The notes under the pieces: generated by a model
Told to the model about the DNA's origin: nothing
Seen by the model: the letters and a program-made list of their open reading frames with translations, nothing else
Database searches by the model: none
Part shown: positions 31,437 to 39,984 of the stretch, piece by piece
Layout: the number at the start of each line of letters is the position of its first letter
Numbering within the stretch: the first letter of the stretch is position 1
Assembly: GCF_004770615.1 (NCBI RefSeq)
Contig: NZ_RQER01000004.1
Coordinates: forward strand, 737,062 to 801,061
Direction: 5' to 3'
Length of the DNA stretch: 64,000 nucleotides
From: Leptospira langatensis
GTDB taxonomy: Bacteria; Spirochaetota; Leptospiria; Leptospirales; Leptospiraceae
Translations under genes and position numbers: made by a program

Positions 31437-32369
31437 TCAGTAGGTTTCTACGAAGAGCTGGTGAGCGCCTTCTAGATGATGCTTGTATTCTTCGTAAGTA
31501 GAAGAACTTCCGTCAATCTTTTGGATCTCTTCGATCACACCCTTTTCCATTCCTTTCGGTCCGCCGCAAATATAGAAGCGTCCTCCGGAAGAAAGGACCT
31601 TCTTCACTTCAGCCTCTAGCATTTTCACTCTGTGAGAGATGTACATTCTTCCGCCGTCGAACGGATTCTTTTCCTCTCTAGAGATTGCGGTTACTAATTT
31701 GAAGTTAGGATACTTTTGCTCTAGTCCTTTCAGATAATCCAAAAGAACGAGCTCATCCGAATAAGGAGCTCCGTAAACTAAGGTAATGTTTCCGGAGAAG
31801 TTGATGAGTTTATGTTCTAGGAGTTCTTCGCTCATTCCGATAAAAGGAGCGATCCCGGTCCCGGTTGCAAGGAACATGATGTCCCCGCTAAAGTCGGTAG
31901 TAGGAAGAAGGAATTTCTTTCCGGAAGGTCCGGTCATGATGACCTCGTCGCCCTCTTTCAGATCGCAAACATAATTGGAGCAAACGCCTTTGAATTGAAC
32001 GTTCCCATCCGCATCGTATACATTATCTCTTTTGATCACGAATTCGATCGTGTCTTCTTTCATTCCGAAAGAATAGCTAGGCGATGCGATGGAATATAAG
32101 CGAACTGTAAAGCTTGCGTCCGCAAGTCCTTTCGCTTTCTTTTCAGGATCTTCTCCCGGAGGAATAATACCGCCCGACTGACCGATTACATAAGGATACT
32201 GTCCATGATCGATAGCTAATGTGATCCTGTGAATTAAGGACTCGCCTTCTTTCTTAGGACGCTTGCCTTTGCCAGGTTCGGGTGTAAGAAGAACATTGCT
32301 GATCACTCTTGCTTTCAGCGGGTTCGATTTTTTGAATATGTTGATTTGCGGTTCTCTAACTGGCTTCAT
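31437..32369 (-). CDS. Ferredoxin-NADP+ reductase, plastidic type
   Basis: A 310-aa FAD enzyme. The FAD-binding segment [23 protein letters not shown] and [10 protein letters not shown] precede the NADP domain with [25 protein letters not shown] and [14 protein letters not shown]. It ends in VETY with the C-terminal Tyr that stacks on FAD, as in plant enzymes. Leptospira is known to carry this type. It supplies or uses reduced ferredoxin, for example for haem oxygenase or biosynthesis. It is monocistronic with its own terminator and divergent from lpxD. Confidence 0.93.
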   Translation of the reverse strand: MKPVREPQINIFKKSNPLKARVISNVLLTPEPGKGKRPKKEGESLIHRITLAIDHGQYPYVIGQSGGIIPPGEDPEKKAKGLADASFTVRLYSIASPSYSFGMKEDTIEFVIKRDNVYDADGNVQFKGVCSNYVCDLKEGDEVIMTGPSGKKFLLPTTDFSGDIMFLATGTGIAPFIGMSEELLEHKLINFSGNITLVYGAPYSDELVLLDYLKGLEQKYPNFKLVTAISREEKNPFDGGRMYISHRVKMLEAEVKKVLSSGGRFYICGGPKGMEKGVIEEIQKIDGSSSTYEEYKHHLEGAHQLFVETY

Positions 32370-32520
32370 ACTAGGGGATGGATCCTGAATTCGATTTCTA
32401 TTGGATTACAGATTTTTTTTGGAAGCGAATTCGTCAAACGGGATATTTGCTATAGAAGAAGCCTTTCTGATCTATATTATGTCCACTTTATCCCCGATCA
32501 ACGATCCTATGCCTACAAAT

Positions 32521-32536
32521 TTCGGATAGATCCGAA
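32521..32536. repeat. Inverted repeat upstream of lpxD
   Basis: TTCGGAT-AG-ATCCGAA (32521-32536), seven perfect pairs, lies 53 bp before the lpxD start in the divergent spacer with the reductase gene. It could be an operator; no regulator is linked. Confidence 0.4.
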
Positions 32537-32588
32537 TTCGAACTAGGATTAGCCTGGCAGATTATAGAATGATAGAGAGAGGATCTCA

Positions 32589-33641
32589 ATGGCTAGATAT
32601 ACTCTAGACGAACTCGCTTCTAAGATCTCCGGATCGAAGATCGAAAATTGTGCGGACCCGAAGAAAGTTGCAGCGGAATCCGTTTCTCCCGTAAATCCAG
32701 GGACTCCTAACAGTATTAGTTTTCTTGCAAATAAGAAGATGTTAACCGAAGCAAAGAAGACTGCTTCCAGTATCGTGCTGACGACTTCCGAATTTTCGAA
32801 AGAATTGGAGGTTCCTTGTTTAGTAGTAGATAAACCGGAACTGGTCCTCGCTCAAGTTTTGGATCTTATTTATCCTCCTCATCAATTCGGATCCAAGATA
32901 GAAGAGAACGCTTACGTTCATCCTTCTGCCAAGGTAGGAAAGAATTGCTATATCGGGAATTTTGCCTCCGTAGGTGAGAATGCAGTGATCGGGGACAATA
33001 CGGTTTTAGAGGACGGAGTTCGCGTGGGCCGTGGGACCAAGATCGGAGAAGGATCTCATCTAGGACCGAACACTGTCATTCATCATGAAGTAATCATAGG
33101 AAAAAGATTTCGTTCTCATGGAAATGCAACCATAGGCGGAGACGGGTTTCGTTTCGTATTTGCAAATGGTAAGCACAATAAGATCCCGCAAGTGGGAACA
33201 GTGATCGTAGGAGACGATGTTGAGATCGGATCCAATAGTGCGATCGACAGAGGTGGTCTGGAGAATACGGTCATCGGGGATGGATGTAAATTCGATAATC
33301 TTGTCCATATTGGTCACAACTGTGTGCTCGGTAAGAATGTAGTAATCGCGGGCTATACGGGCATCGCAGGATCTACTACAATCGGTGACAATGTTACGAT
33401 CGGCGGCGGTTGTGGTGTTGCGGATCATATTAGCATTCCGAGTGGGACCATCGTTGGCGGAGGAACTTCTGTAAGAAATACTCTGACCAAGCCGGACATA
33501 TATGTGGGTTGGGATTACGGTCTAACCTTCCCAGAGTTCCAAAAGCTTAGAGTGAATATTAAGAACGTGGTCAATTTCCAGAAATGGGCCCGTAGGATCA
33601 AAAGCATTGAATCTAAGCTGGGAATTAGTTCAGAAGAATAG
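32589..33641 (+). CDS. lpxD: UDP-3-O-acylglucosamine N-acyltransferase
   Basis: Third step of lipid A synthesis, 350 aa. An N-terminal uridine-binding domain is followed by a left-handed beta-helix of hexapeptide repeats, e.g. VGKNCYIGNFASVGENAVIGDNTVLEDGV and IGSNSAIDRGG. The catalytic His region is NLVHIGHNCVLG. The C-terminal helix has NFQKWARRIKSIE. GAGAGGATCTCA precedes the ATG. It is not clustered with lpxA or lpxB in this window. Confidence 0.95.
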   Translation: MARYTLDELASKISGSKIENCADPKKVAAESVSPVNPGTPNSISFLANKKMLTEAKKTASSIVLTTSEFSKELEVPCLVVDKPELVLAQVLDLIYPPHQFGSKIEENAYVHPSAKVGKNCYIGNFASVGENAVIGDNTVLEDGVRVGRGTKIGEGSHLGPNTVIHHEVIIGKRFRSHGNATIGGDGFRFVFANGKHNKIPQVGTVIVGDDVEIGSNSAIDRGGLENTVIGDGCKFDNLVHIGHNCVLGKNVVIAGYTGIAGSTTIGDNVTIGGGCGVADHISIPSGTIVGGGTSVRNTLTKPDIYVGWDYGLTFPEFQKLRVNIKNVVNFQKWARRIKSIESKLGISSEE

Positions 33642-33659
33642 ACCTTTTCTGTTCCTTGC

Positions 33660-33714
33660 TCTCTTAGCCGTTTAGAAACCAAACCGCCTTTAATGCGGGG
33701 TAGCGGCTAAGAGA
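33660..33714. repeat. Long stem inverted repeat downstream of lpxD
   Basis: TCTCTTAGCCG (33660-33670) and CGGCTAAGAGA (33704-33714) pair perfectly over 11 bp around a 33-nt interior, which itself contains a CCGC/GCGG mini-stem (33684-33697). It lies 18 bp after the lpxD stop. No T-run follows on either strand, so it is not a simple terminator. It could stabilise the lpxD mRNA end or be part of a small RNA. Confidence 0.6.
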
Positions 33715-33820
33715 ATCTTGGCCCCGCAGCTGGAAATTCCCCGAATTATGTCCTTTCAGCTTGACATCGTTTTGTGATTTGCCCAATCTTCTTCCTATCC
33801 CAAAATCCAAGGAGGATCCC

Positions 33821-33997
33821 TTGAGCAGCCGACCTAGCATTGAGATCTCGGATGAATATCCGGACTCCCAGCAGCATGGGCGGGACTTTCCCCACAAACA
33901 AAGATTGGGAAGGTTGTTGGATTCCTACGCGGATAATTTGCTAGAACCACCTTTCGAAAAAGTGGTCCTCTTGAGCGAATTACGTTCTTTCCGCTGA
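33821..33997 (+). CDS. Small hypothetical protein (58 aa)
   Basis: An overlooked short gene starting at TTG 33821 with a near-ideal ribosome site AAGGAGG (33809-33815) 5 nt upstream. The product begins MSSRPSIEISDEYPDSQQ and ends VVLLSELRSFR. It is acidic-to-neutral, has no membrane segment or Cys, and shows no family I recognise. A longer frame from 33761 has no ribosome site. A perfect 9-bp hairpin follows at 34032-34056. The strong ribosome site is the main evidence for expression. Confidence 0.55.
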   Translation: MSSRPSIEISDEYPDSQQHGRDFPHKQRLGRLLDSYADNLLEPPFEKVVLLSELRSFR

Positions 33998-34031
33998 TAA
34001 AAATAAAACTCTTTTCAGAACAAGGTTTGTT

Positions 34032-34056
34032 CGGCCTCGAGAATTCTTCGAGGCCG
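34032..34056. terminator. Hairpin between the small gene and the MFS gene
   Basis: CGGCCTCGA (34032-34040) and TCGAGGCCG (34048-34056) pair perfectly around a 7-nt loop. It sits between convergent genes, so it probably serves as a bidirectional stop. Only a short T-rich tail (TCTATCTTG) follows on the plus strand. Confidence 0.5.
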
Positions 34057-34094
34057 TCTATCTTGCCTTGCGCAACCGAAGTTCCACTTATATA

Positions 34095-35291
34095 TTAAGA
34101 TTCTTTAATTTTATGCGATTTTCTTCCTAAGAAAACGAAGCAAGCTAGGGCAAGAAGCCCCGAAGTTCCCATTACGACTAGCATCGGATATTCCGTTCCA
34201 TCATGAAGAATGCTTACTGCTGCGGTTGCCAAAACCCCGAATACCATTTGCAAGGCTCCCATCAATGCGGAGGCACTGCCTGCATTTTTGGAAAAAGGAG
34301 CCATTGCCAATGCAGAACAGTTCGGCACGACCAATCCGAACGCGCTCACTAATAAGAAGATAAAGAAGAGCATAGGAATGAATCCGAATCCGAGCATGCT
34401 TGAAGCCACCAAGCAAACCGAAAGTACTAAGAAGGAAAATACCACGACTCTTACGATCGTAGCGGCTTCGAATTTTTTCAGTAGGAGGCGATTTATCTGA
34501 CTGAATAGGATCAAACCGAACGCATTGAAGCTGAAGACAAAACTATATTCCGTATTCGTCAATCCGTTCAGTACCATGAACACAAAGGGAGAGCCTGCAA
34601 TATAAGCAAACATCACCGCTGCAGCAAATCCGGAAGTCAGAACATATACCCTAAATGCCGGATTGGTAAATACTTCTCCATACTCCTTTAATACAGGAAC
34701 CAATTTTAAGGAAATGGAATGATCCGATCCCTTCTTATCATCGAAGATATAGATAGAAAGAAGAAGTGTTAATGCGGATATGATCGCTAATGCATAGAAG
34801 ATCATATTCCAGCTTGCATAGTTCAAGAGGAGTCCTCCGATCGATGGAGCTACGACAGGAGCTACCCCCATAACCAAAATGATCTGAGAGAACACCTTTG
34901 CGCCTTCGTGAGGGGAGAAAACGTCCCTGACTACCGCTCTCGGAACTACCATGCCGGCACAGGCTCCCAAAGATTGCAAAAATCTAAAAAAGACGAGAGA
35001 CCAAACGGAGTCAGATAGAGCACAGGCAAGAGAGCTAACGATGTATAAGATCAACCCGTAGATCAAGGGGAGCTTGCGACCGAATCTGTCTATGATCGGA
35101 CCGTAGAATAATTGTCCGAAGGAGATCCCGAAGAAAAAGCTGGTTAACGTTAGTTGCACATTGGAAATGGGAGTCCCCAAATCTTTAGCAATCGCATCCA
35201 TACCGGGTAGGTACATGTCTATAGAGAATGGACCTACCGCAGTAAGAATACCTAGCAGTATGATAAGAATAGTATTCGATGATTGACTCAC
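34095..35291 (-). CDS. MFS exporter, Bcr/CflA type
   Basis: A 398-aa transporter with 12 predicted membrane helices. GPFSIDMYLPGMDAIAKDLG at the N-terminus and the helix 2-3 motif GQLFYGPIIDRFGRK are hallmarks of the Bcr/CflA drug-resistance family. The start is GTG at 35291, preceded by AGGATC lying inside a perfect 14-bp palindrome (35291-35304). It follows the acyl-CoA ligase gene by 31 bp, so it is likely co-transcribed. The substrate is unknown. Confidence 0.88.
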   Translation of the reverse strand: MSQSSNTILIILLGILTAVGPFSIDMYLPGMDAIAKDLGTPISNVQLTLTSFFFGISFGQLFYGPIIDRFGRKLPLIYGLILYIVSSLACALSDSVWSLVFFRFLQSLGACAGMVVPRAVVRDVFSPHEGAKVFSQIILVMGVAPVVAPSIGGLLLNYASWNMIFYALAIISALTLLLSIYIFDDKKGSDHSISLKLVPVLKEYGEVFTNPAFRVYVLTSGFAAAVMFAYIAGSPFVFMVLNGLTNTEYSFVFSFNAFGLILFSQINRLLLKKFEAATIVRVVVFSFLVLSVCLVASSMLGFGFIPMLFFIFLLVSAFGLVVPNCSALAMAPFSKNAGSASALMGALQMVFGVLATAAVSILHDGTEYPMLVVMGTSGLLALACFVFLGRKSHKIKES

Positions 35292-35304
35292 GATCCTAGG
35301 ATCG
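35291..35304. promoter_or_regulatory. Palindrome over the ribosome site of the MFS gene
   Basis: CGATCCTAGGATCG is a perfect 14-bp palindrome. On the minus strand it contains the AGGA ribosome site and ends on the first base of the GTG start codon. It could be an operator or could fold in the mRNA to limit translation; both are inference. Confidence 0.4.
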
Positions 35305-35322
35305 AGTCTCGGACCGAGCGGT

Positions 35323-36936
35323 CTATTCTTCTAATTGTTTTCTTAAAATTTTCTTATCGAATTTACCAACGCTAGTCTTTGGAACGGAAGGGACCGACCG
35401 TATATCATCCATTTTAGGAAGTTGCCAGTGAGCAAAATGCTCCTTTAATCTTTCTAGGATCTTTTTGGGATCCACTGATTTACCTTCGACCGGGACAATG
35501 AATACTACAGGTGCTTCGTCTCTCACCGGATCCTTTCTTCCTACTACGGCCGCTTCTAAAACATCAGGATCTGCCATGACAAGATTCTCCATATCGACGC
35601 TAGAGATCCATTCTCCTCTCGTCTTGATGAGATCCTTCTTGCGATCCGTAATCTGCATATAACCGTATTGGTCTAGGACTACTACATCCCCCGTGCGAAA
35701 CCAACCATCCGCAGTGAAAGATTCGGGAGAGACTCCACTTCGATAGGAGCCTGTGATCCAAGGCCCTCTTACTAAAAGCTCTCCTGGAGTATGTCCATCT
35801 TTCGGAACATCCTTACCGTCATCGTCTATGGCGCGGATCTCCACTCCTGCCATAGCCACTCCTTGCTTTGCTCGGTAAGAATAACGTTCTTCGTCCTCCC
35901 AATTTTTCATAAAGCTTCTCGGCCTGGAAACGGTTCCTACCGGAGAAGTTTCCGTCATTCCCCAGGCATGCAATATGGAGATCCCGAAATCCTTTTCGAA
36001 GCCTTCTATCAGACCTCTAGGAGCGGCGGAACCGCCCACTACCATCGTATGTAGTTTGAGATTATATTTCGTTTTCTTTAAGTGTTGGTAGAGTACATTC
36101 CAGACTGTAGGGACACCGGCAGTAAGAGTGACTTCTTCGGATTCCAAGAGTTCCGCCAAAGCAGCGCCTAAAAGATGCTTTCCGGGAAACACCAACTTGC
36201 ATCCTGTCATTACGGATGCGAAAGGGATTCCCCAAGAGTTTACATGGAACATGGGGACTACAGGAAGGACGGTTTCGTTCTCACATAATGCTAAAGCATC
36301 TCCCATGCACACAGACATGGAATGTAGATAGGTAGACCTATGGGAGTAAACGACTCCCTTTGGATTTCCTGTGGTTCCGGAAGTATAACAAATGCACGCT
36401 GCTTCAAATTCATCGATGGCTTCGAAACGTTCAACATCATCTCCTGTAGCTAAGAAGTCTTCGTATGAAATGGAATTTGGCAGATTTGGGAATGGAATAT
36501 TCTCTTTATCATCTATAATGATAAACTTTTGCACATCCTTGATCTGATCCAAATTTTTCTCTAAGGCAGTGGCCAAGGATTTGTCTACGAAGATGAATTT
36601 GTCTTTCGCTTCGTTGATGATATAGACCAATTGTTCCGGAAATAATCGGACGTTGATCGTATGCAAGACGGCGCGAATGGAAGGGATGGCAAAATACAGT
36701 TCTAAGTGTACGGAATGGTTTAGACAAAAAGTGGCAATCGCTTCTTCCGGTTTTACTCCAGCTTTTCGAAGTGCGTTCATCAATCGGATGGTTCTCTTAT
36801 AAAAATCTCCATACGTATATCGTTGGATAGATTCATCATGCCACTTCGTTACGATTTCTTTATGTGGATGAGCATCCTTCGCTCTTTTAAGAATAGAAGG
36901 AAGTACTAGGGGATAGTCCATCATTGTGGAACGCAT
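35323..36936 (-). CDS. Acyl-CoA synthetase (AMP-forming ligase)
   Basis: About 537 aa, ANL superfamily. Core motifs: [19 protein letters not shown] (P-loop), [41 protein letters not shown] and the C-terminal catalytic Lys in TSVGKFDKK. It fits medium/long-chain fatty-acid activation. I choose ATG at 36936 because GGAG lies 6 nt upstream; the frame opens at a TTG at 36969. Leptospira lives on fatty-acid oxidation, which suits this gene. It is upstream of the MFS exporter. Confidence 0.9.
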   Translation of the reverse strand: MRSTMMDYPLVLPSILKRAKDAHPHKEIVTKWHDESIQRYTYGDFYKRTIRLMNALRKAGVKPEEAIATFCLNHSVHLELYFAIPSIRAVLHTINVRLFPEQLVYIINEAKDKFIFVDKSLATALEKNLDQIKDVQKFIIIDDKENIPFPNLPNSISYEDFLATGDDVERFEAIDEFEAACICYTSGTTGNPKGVVYSHRSTYLHSMSVCMGDALALCENETVLPVVPMFHVNSWGIPFASVMTGCKLVFPGKHLLGAALAELLESEEVTLTAGVPTVWNVLYQHLKKTKYNLKLHTMVVGGSAAPRGLIEGFEKDFGISILHAWGMTETSPVGTVSRPRSFMKNWEDEERYSYRAKQGVAMAGVEIRAIDDDGKDVPKDGHTPGELLVRGPWITGSYRSGVSPESFTADGWFRTGDVVVLDQYGYMQITDRKKDLIKTRGEWISSVDMENLVMADPDVLEAAVVGRKDPVRDEAPVVFIVPVEGKSVDPKKILERLKEHFAHWQLPKMDDIRSVPSVPKTSVGKFDKKILRKQLEE

Positions 36937-37061
36937 ATGATTCTCCGCTTCAGAAAAACAATTTCGCAAAAATCTAATCGAGTTAATGCGTAAAGGTCAA
37001 GAAGAATCGTCGAATGTGGATCGTTAGGCTTCGAAATTCAGAATGTAATGTGAAAGCTGTT

Positions 37062-37085
37062 CGAAAAAAACAAACATAGTTTGTT
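37062..37085 (-). terminator. Terminator of the 37.1-kb lipoprotein gene
   Basis: On the minus strand AACAAAC-TAT-GTTTGTT runs directly into a T-tract, 12 bp after the stop codon. The stem is AT-rich but perfect over 7 bp. Confidence 0.6.
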
Positions 37086-37097
37086 ATCGGCTAACTT

Positions 37098-37844
37098 TTA
37101 TTCACAATAGCCTGCCATCGTAAATCCCAATTCATAACCCGAAAAAATGGGAATGGCTGCCGCCCAGGCTCTCCTAGTCTCGGGATCTTTCAGGTCACGG
37201 ACCGCAATCTCGATAATACCCTTGGCAGCGGATGTTAATCCGCACGGAGAGATGGGGAGTCCCTGGTTTCCTTCCATATACTTTGTTAAAGATAGGAATA
37301 GAAAATTTCGAACGATCTGAGATTTGGAATTCACCGCCTTGGAGAATCGAACATACTCTTTCAAATTCTCGGCAGCCTCCTTTCGATTGCTTACAGAGAT
37401 CGGATTTTCTTTCATCTTCTTTGCGGTAGCTAAAAATCTCTTTTCCAGGTCCCAACGGATCTTTTCAGCACATAGAAAATCCATGCCTTCTTGTGGATCT
37501 AAGATCTCGTACTTACTTCTGTAATACTCGATCCTTCCCCACCTGCTGATCTGGAAATGCTTTCCTTCTTTGGTTTCCGGATCGTAAACGATCTCTCCGG
37601 TATAGTAAGATCTCATCCCTTGGGAGTGGGTTGCCGACTGAAAACTTTCTAGGATAGAGATCCCTGCCGGAGTAAGGGACGGCCCAGTGTTTCCTGTGAG
37701 ATAAGCGAAACAAGCTTCATACGCTTCTTCCTTATCATAGTAGCTTTGGTACATTGCTTGGGGAGTGACTAGACAGTTTAAACCGAGGAAAGAAACTATC
37801 AGAAGGTAAAGAATAGTAGTGTGAGCCGGTACGGTATTTCTCAT
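37098..37844 (-). CDS. Putative lipoprotein, function unknown
   Basis: A 248-aa protein. The N-terminal hydrophobic stretch ILYLLIVSFLGLNC ends in a Cys that fits a spirochaete lipobox. The mature part is mixed helical with KKMKENPISVSNRKEAAENLKEY-type segments and ends FTMAGYCE. I recognise no family. It is divergent from the CsoR-like gene with a 59-bp gap, so the two promoters may interact. Confidence 0.65.
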   Translation of the reverse strand: MRNTVPAHTTILYLLIVSFLGLNCLVTPQAMYQSYYDKEEAYEACFAYLTGNTGPSLTPAGISILESFQSATHSQGMRSYYTGEIVYDPETKEGKHFQISRWGRIEYYRSKYEILDPQEGMDFLCAEKIRWDLEKRFLATAKKMKENPISVSNRKEAAENLKEYVRFSKAVNSKSQIVRNFLFLSLTKYMEGNQGLPISPCGLTSAAKGIIEIAVRDLKDPETRRAWAAAIPIFSGYELGFTMAGYCE

Positions 37845-37863
37845 ATTATATTTGCGTTTTTCC

Positions 37864-37893
37864 TTGACGATCCTCAGTCTAAATACCGTATAG
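37864..37893 (+). promoter_or_regulatory. Candidate promoter of the CsoR-like gene
   Basis: TTGACG (37864-37869) lies 18 nt upstream of GTATAG (37888-37893). The second box sits inside operator site 1, so bound repressor would block the promoter. Confidence 0.5.
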
Positions 37894-37898
37894 GGTAT
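37883..37898. promoter_or_regulatory. CsoR/CstR-type operator site 1
   Basis: ATACCGTATAGGGTAT, 10 bp before the end of the leader of the regulator gene. It shares the ATACC-N6-GGTAT frame with sites 2 and 3 and with known CsoR-family operators, suggesting autoregulation. Confidence 0.7.
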
Positions 37899-37903
37899 AT
37901 TCT

Positions 37904-38170
37904 ATGAATGCCGACGAGATCAGAAAACAACTCACTAACAGAATTCACAGGATCAAGGGACAACTGGACGCCATTGAAAAAGGTCTTTATAAAGAAGACG
38001 AAGATTGTGAAAAAACCCTACTACTGCTTAAGGCTTCCAGCCAAGCATTAAAAAAGTTCGGAGAAGCATACGTTCAGGAATATATGGAACGCTGCTTCTC
38101 TGAGAAGAAATCCACCGCAATCGTCCAGAGCAACGTAAGAAAAGCGATCAAAGCCGCCTTTTCACTCTGA
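37904..38170 (+). CDS. CsoR/RcnR/CstR-family (DUF156) repressor
   Basis: An 88-aa all-helical repressor. The family core is IHRIKGQLDAIEKGL and CEKTLLLLKASSQALKKFGEAYVQEYMERC. The two conserved cysteines are Cys35 and Cys64. The His that completes the Cu(I) site in CsoR (third ligand) is Tyr60 here. That pattern is like the persulfide sensor CstR rather than copper sensors (inference from family knowledge). Its own promoter and the downstream efflux operon carry matching operator palindromes. Confidence 0.9.
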   Translation: MNADEIRKQLTNRIHRIKGQLDAIEKGLYKEDEDCEKTLLLLKASSQALKKFGEAYVQEYMERCFSEKKSTAIVQSNVRKAIKAAFSL

Positions 38171-38217
38171 CCCTTACCTCTCTTCCTATATTTTCCCTCA
38201 AAATCCAGATCCGACCG

Positions 38218-38233
38218 GGAAGCGTATGCTTCC
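38218..38233 (+). terminator. Short hairpin after the regulator gene
   Basis: GGAAGC-GTAT-GCTTCC, 48 bp downstream of the regulator stop. The following tail (TGGGTGATTTTCC) is only weakly T-rich, so termination may be partial. Confidence 0.35.
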
Positions 38234-38282
38234 TGGGTGATTTTCCTTGATCTAAAGCATAAGATTTTCTTTAAAAATTTGT

Positions 38283-38298
38283 ATACCCCATGGGGTAT
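38283..38298. promoter_or_regulatory. CsoR/CstR-type operator site 2
   Basis: ATACCCCATGGGGTAT is a perfect 16-bp palindrome, 30 bp before the DUF2892 start codon. It is the closest match to published CsoR-family operators (C-tract/G-tract flanked by AT). Confidence 0.85.
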
Positions 38299-38306
38299 TG
38301 TTAGTC

Positions 38307-38328
38307 TATATACCCAGGAGGGTATATA
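38307..38328. promoter_or_regulatory. CsoR/CstR-type operator site 3 overlapping the ribosome site
   Basis: TATATACCC-AGGA-GGGTATATA: nine perfect pairs; the inner 16 bp (38310-38325) fit the operator frame. It includes the ribosome site AGGAGGG and its last base is the A of the ATG. The same sequence in RNA would form a hairpin hiding the ribosome site. Confidence 0.75.
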
Positions 38329-38567
38329 TGACCCAGAAAAAAGCAACAACTTGGTATTTGGAAAGAGTGCTATTTGCGATCGCAGGAACTTTTTCCTTAA
38401 TCGGTCTCTACGTGGGATATTTCCTGACTCCTTGGGGATTGGCGCTGAACTTGTTGGTTTCCCTCAATCTTCTTCTGTTCGCTACGGTCCGTTTCTGTCC
38501 TGCGGCTTACATCTTAAGTAAATTAGGAGTGCCGTATAAATGTGAAGGGAAAGAAGCCAGTGTTTAA
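38328..38567 (+). CDS. DUF2892 (YgaP-like) inner-membrane protein
   Basis: A 79-aa protein with two membrane helices (LFAIAGTFSLIGLYVGYF and ALNLLVSLNLLLFATVRF) and the family ending FCPAAYILSKLGVPYKC. In E. coli YgaP this domain is fused to a rhodanese, linking the family to sulfur metabolism. Start ATG 38328 has AGGAGG upstream, inside operator site 3. Its stop overlaps the TolC-like start. Confidence 0.88.
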   Translation: MTQKKATTWYLERVLFAIAGTFSLIGLYVGYFLTPWGLALNLLVSLNLLLFATVRFCPAAYILSKLGVPYKCEGKEASV

Positions 38568-39984
38568 AAAGCAAATCCTCCGGTCTTTGATCGGGGGATT
38601 ATTTCTTCTGCCTATTGGTGTCTATGCGGATTCGGATCAGGACTTCGAATCGGTTTGGAAGAAGGTACTAGAAAACTCTCCGTCCTTAAAGGCAAAGACG
38701 ATGGAAGTCGAAGCAGCGAAGTCTGCGAGTGAAAGAGCGGGACTTCATTGGTTTCCTAGACTCTACACAGACCTGAGAACATATAACACGAATGATCCTA
38801 GTTTGAATTTCATGGGCAAACTGGGACAAAGGGCCGCGACTCAATCTGATTTTTCTACTAAGAGTGTCCGCAACAACCCTGCAAATTATTTGGATTCGAA
38901 TAATCAACTTTATCAAAATCTGAATCCGAACACTGCAAATGCGTTTGCAAAGGACACATTAAATCATCCGGGAAGCAATACATACTCTAGAGGGACTCTA
39001 GGTCTCGACCTTTCCCTATATGAAGGAGGGGCTCAATCTGCTCTAAAACAAGTCCGAGATAAGGAACTAGAAGGAACTCGCTTAGAGAGGGAATATTTTA
39101 AGAAGACACTCTATTTACAAACGGCTCTCGCATATCAATCTTCCGCAATATTTGAAGAATCGATAAGAGAACAAGAAAGAATACTAAGTCAACTGGAGAT
39201 CTATCTTTCTTCTTATAAACTTGATTCTGCTCTCAATCCGCTCGGACATGCTGGTTCTCTAGCCTTAAGATCACTTAAGCTCAGACTTGGGGCAGAGATA
39301 CGAGAGAATGAGCTATACAAGACGGAGACACTAGAATCACTTCGGATCCTTTCCGGTGGTTCCGTGCAAGAACTGAAAACCGATGCGAATTCTTCCCTTC
39401 GCTTTTCAGATCGCTATCTTCCATTTCCTTCGGAGAAGACAGAAGGTAATACGATCCTTTCAAAGGTATACGACTCTTATTCCGAAGCGAGCAAGCAACG
39501 GGCAAAGATGGAAGGTGCCAAATTCCTCCCGAAAGTCGGAGTGTATGCGGAAGCATATGGCTACCAGGGAGATCGCAGCATTGCAAATTCCTATAATGCC
39601 GGAATTTATCTCCAAATGAATTTGCTGAATCCGACAGATATAGGTTCCAGAAAAGAAGCTATTCTGAAATCGGAAGCTGCGCACGCGAAAGCGGAAGAGA
39701 TCAAGATAAAGGAAAACTCCAACTTCCTGACCCTGATCAAGAAGGAGAAGTCCTTAATGCTCACAAAACTGGATGCGGAGAAGGCATATCAACTCCAATC
39801 GGAGCAACTAAGGCTCTCCCAAAGTTTATTCAAAAAAGGGAATATTCCGATCGTGACCCTCGCAGAGAGTTTCTCTAGAACTGCAGACTCATTAAAGAAG
39901 AAGGGCCAGTCCGACCTGGAATACCTGAAAGTCAGAGCGGAATTAATCCTATATTCGGGAGAGATCAGTGAATCCAGAGAATAA
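38560..39984 (+). CDS. TolC-family outer-membrane efflux protein
   Basis: About 474 aa with signal peptide LIGGLFLLPIGVYA and mature start near DSDQDFESVWKKVLENSP. Two long repeat regions carry the OEP pattern (residues 45-230 and 270-460), e.g. LKAKTMEVEAAKSASERAGLHWFPRLY and ILKSEAAHAKAEEIKIKE. GTG 38560 overlaps the DUF2892 stop; a GTG at 38542 is possible. It overlaps the RND gene by 17 bp. It forms the exit duct of the adjacent pump. Confidence 0.88.
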   Translation: MFKKQILRSLIGGLFLLPIGVYADSDQDFESVWKKVLENSPSLKAKTMEVEAAKSASERAGLHWFPRLYTDLRTYNTNDPSLNFMGKLGQRAATQSDFSTKSVRNNPANYLDSNNQLYQNLNPNTANAFAKDTLNHPGSNTYSRGTLGLDLSLYEGGAQSALKQVRDKELEGTRLEREYFKKTLYLQTALAYQSSAIFEESIREQERILSQLEIYLSSYKLDSALNPLGHAGSLALRSLKLRLGAEIRENELYKTETLESLRILSGGSVQELKTDANSSLRFSDRYLPFPSEKTEGNTILSKVYDSYSEASKQRAKMEGAKFLPKVGVYAEAYGYQGDRSIANSYNAGIYLQMNLLNPTDIGSRKEAILKSEAAHAKAEEIKIKENSNFLTLIKKEKSLMLTKLDAEKAYQLQSEQLRLSQSLFKKGNIPIVTLAESFSRTADSLKKKGQSDLEYLKVRAELILYSGEISESRE

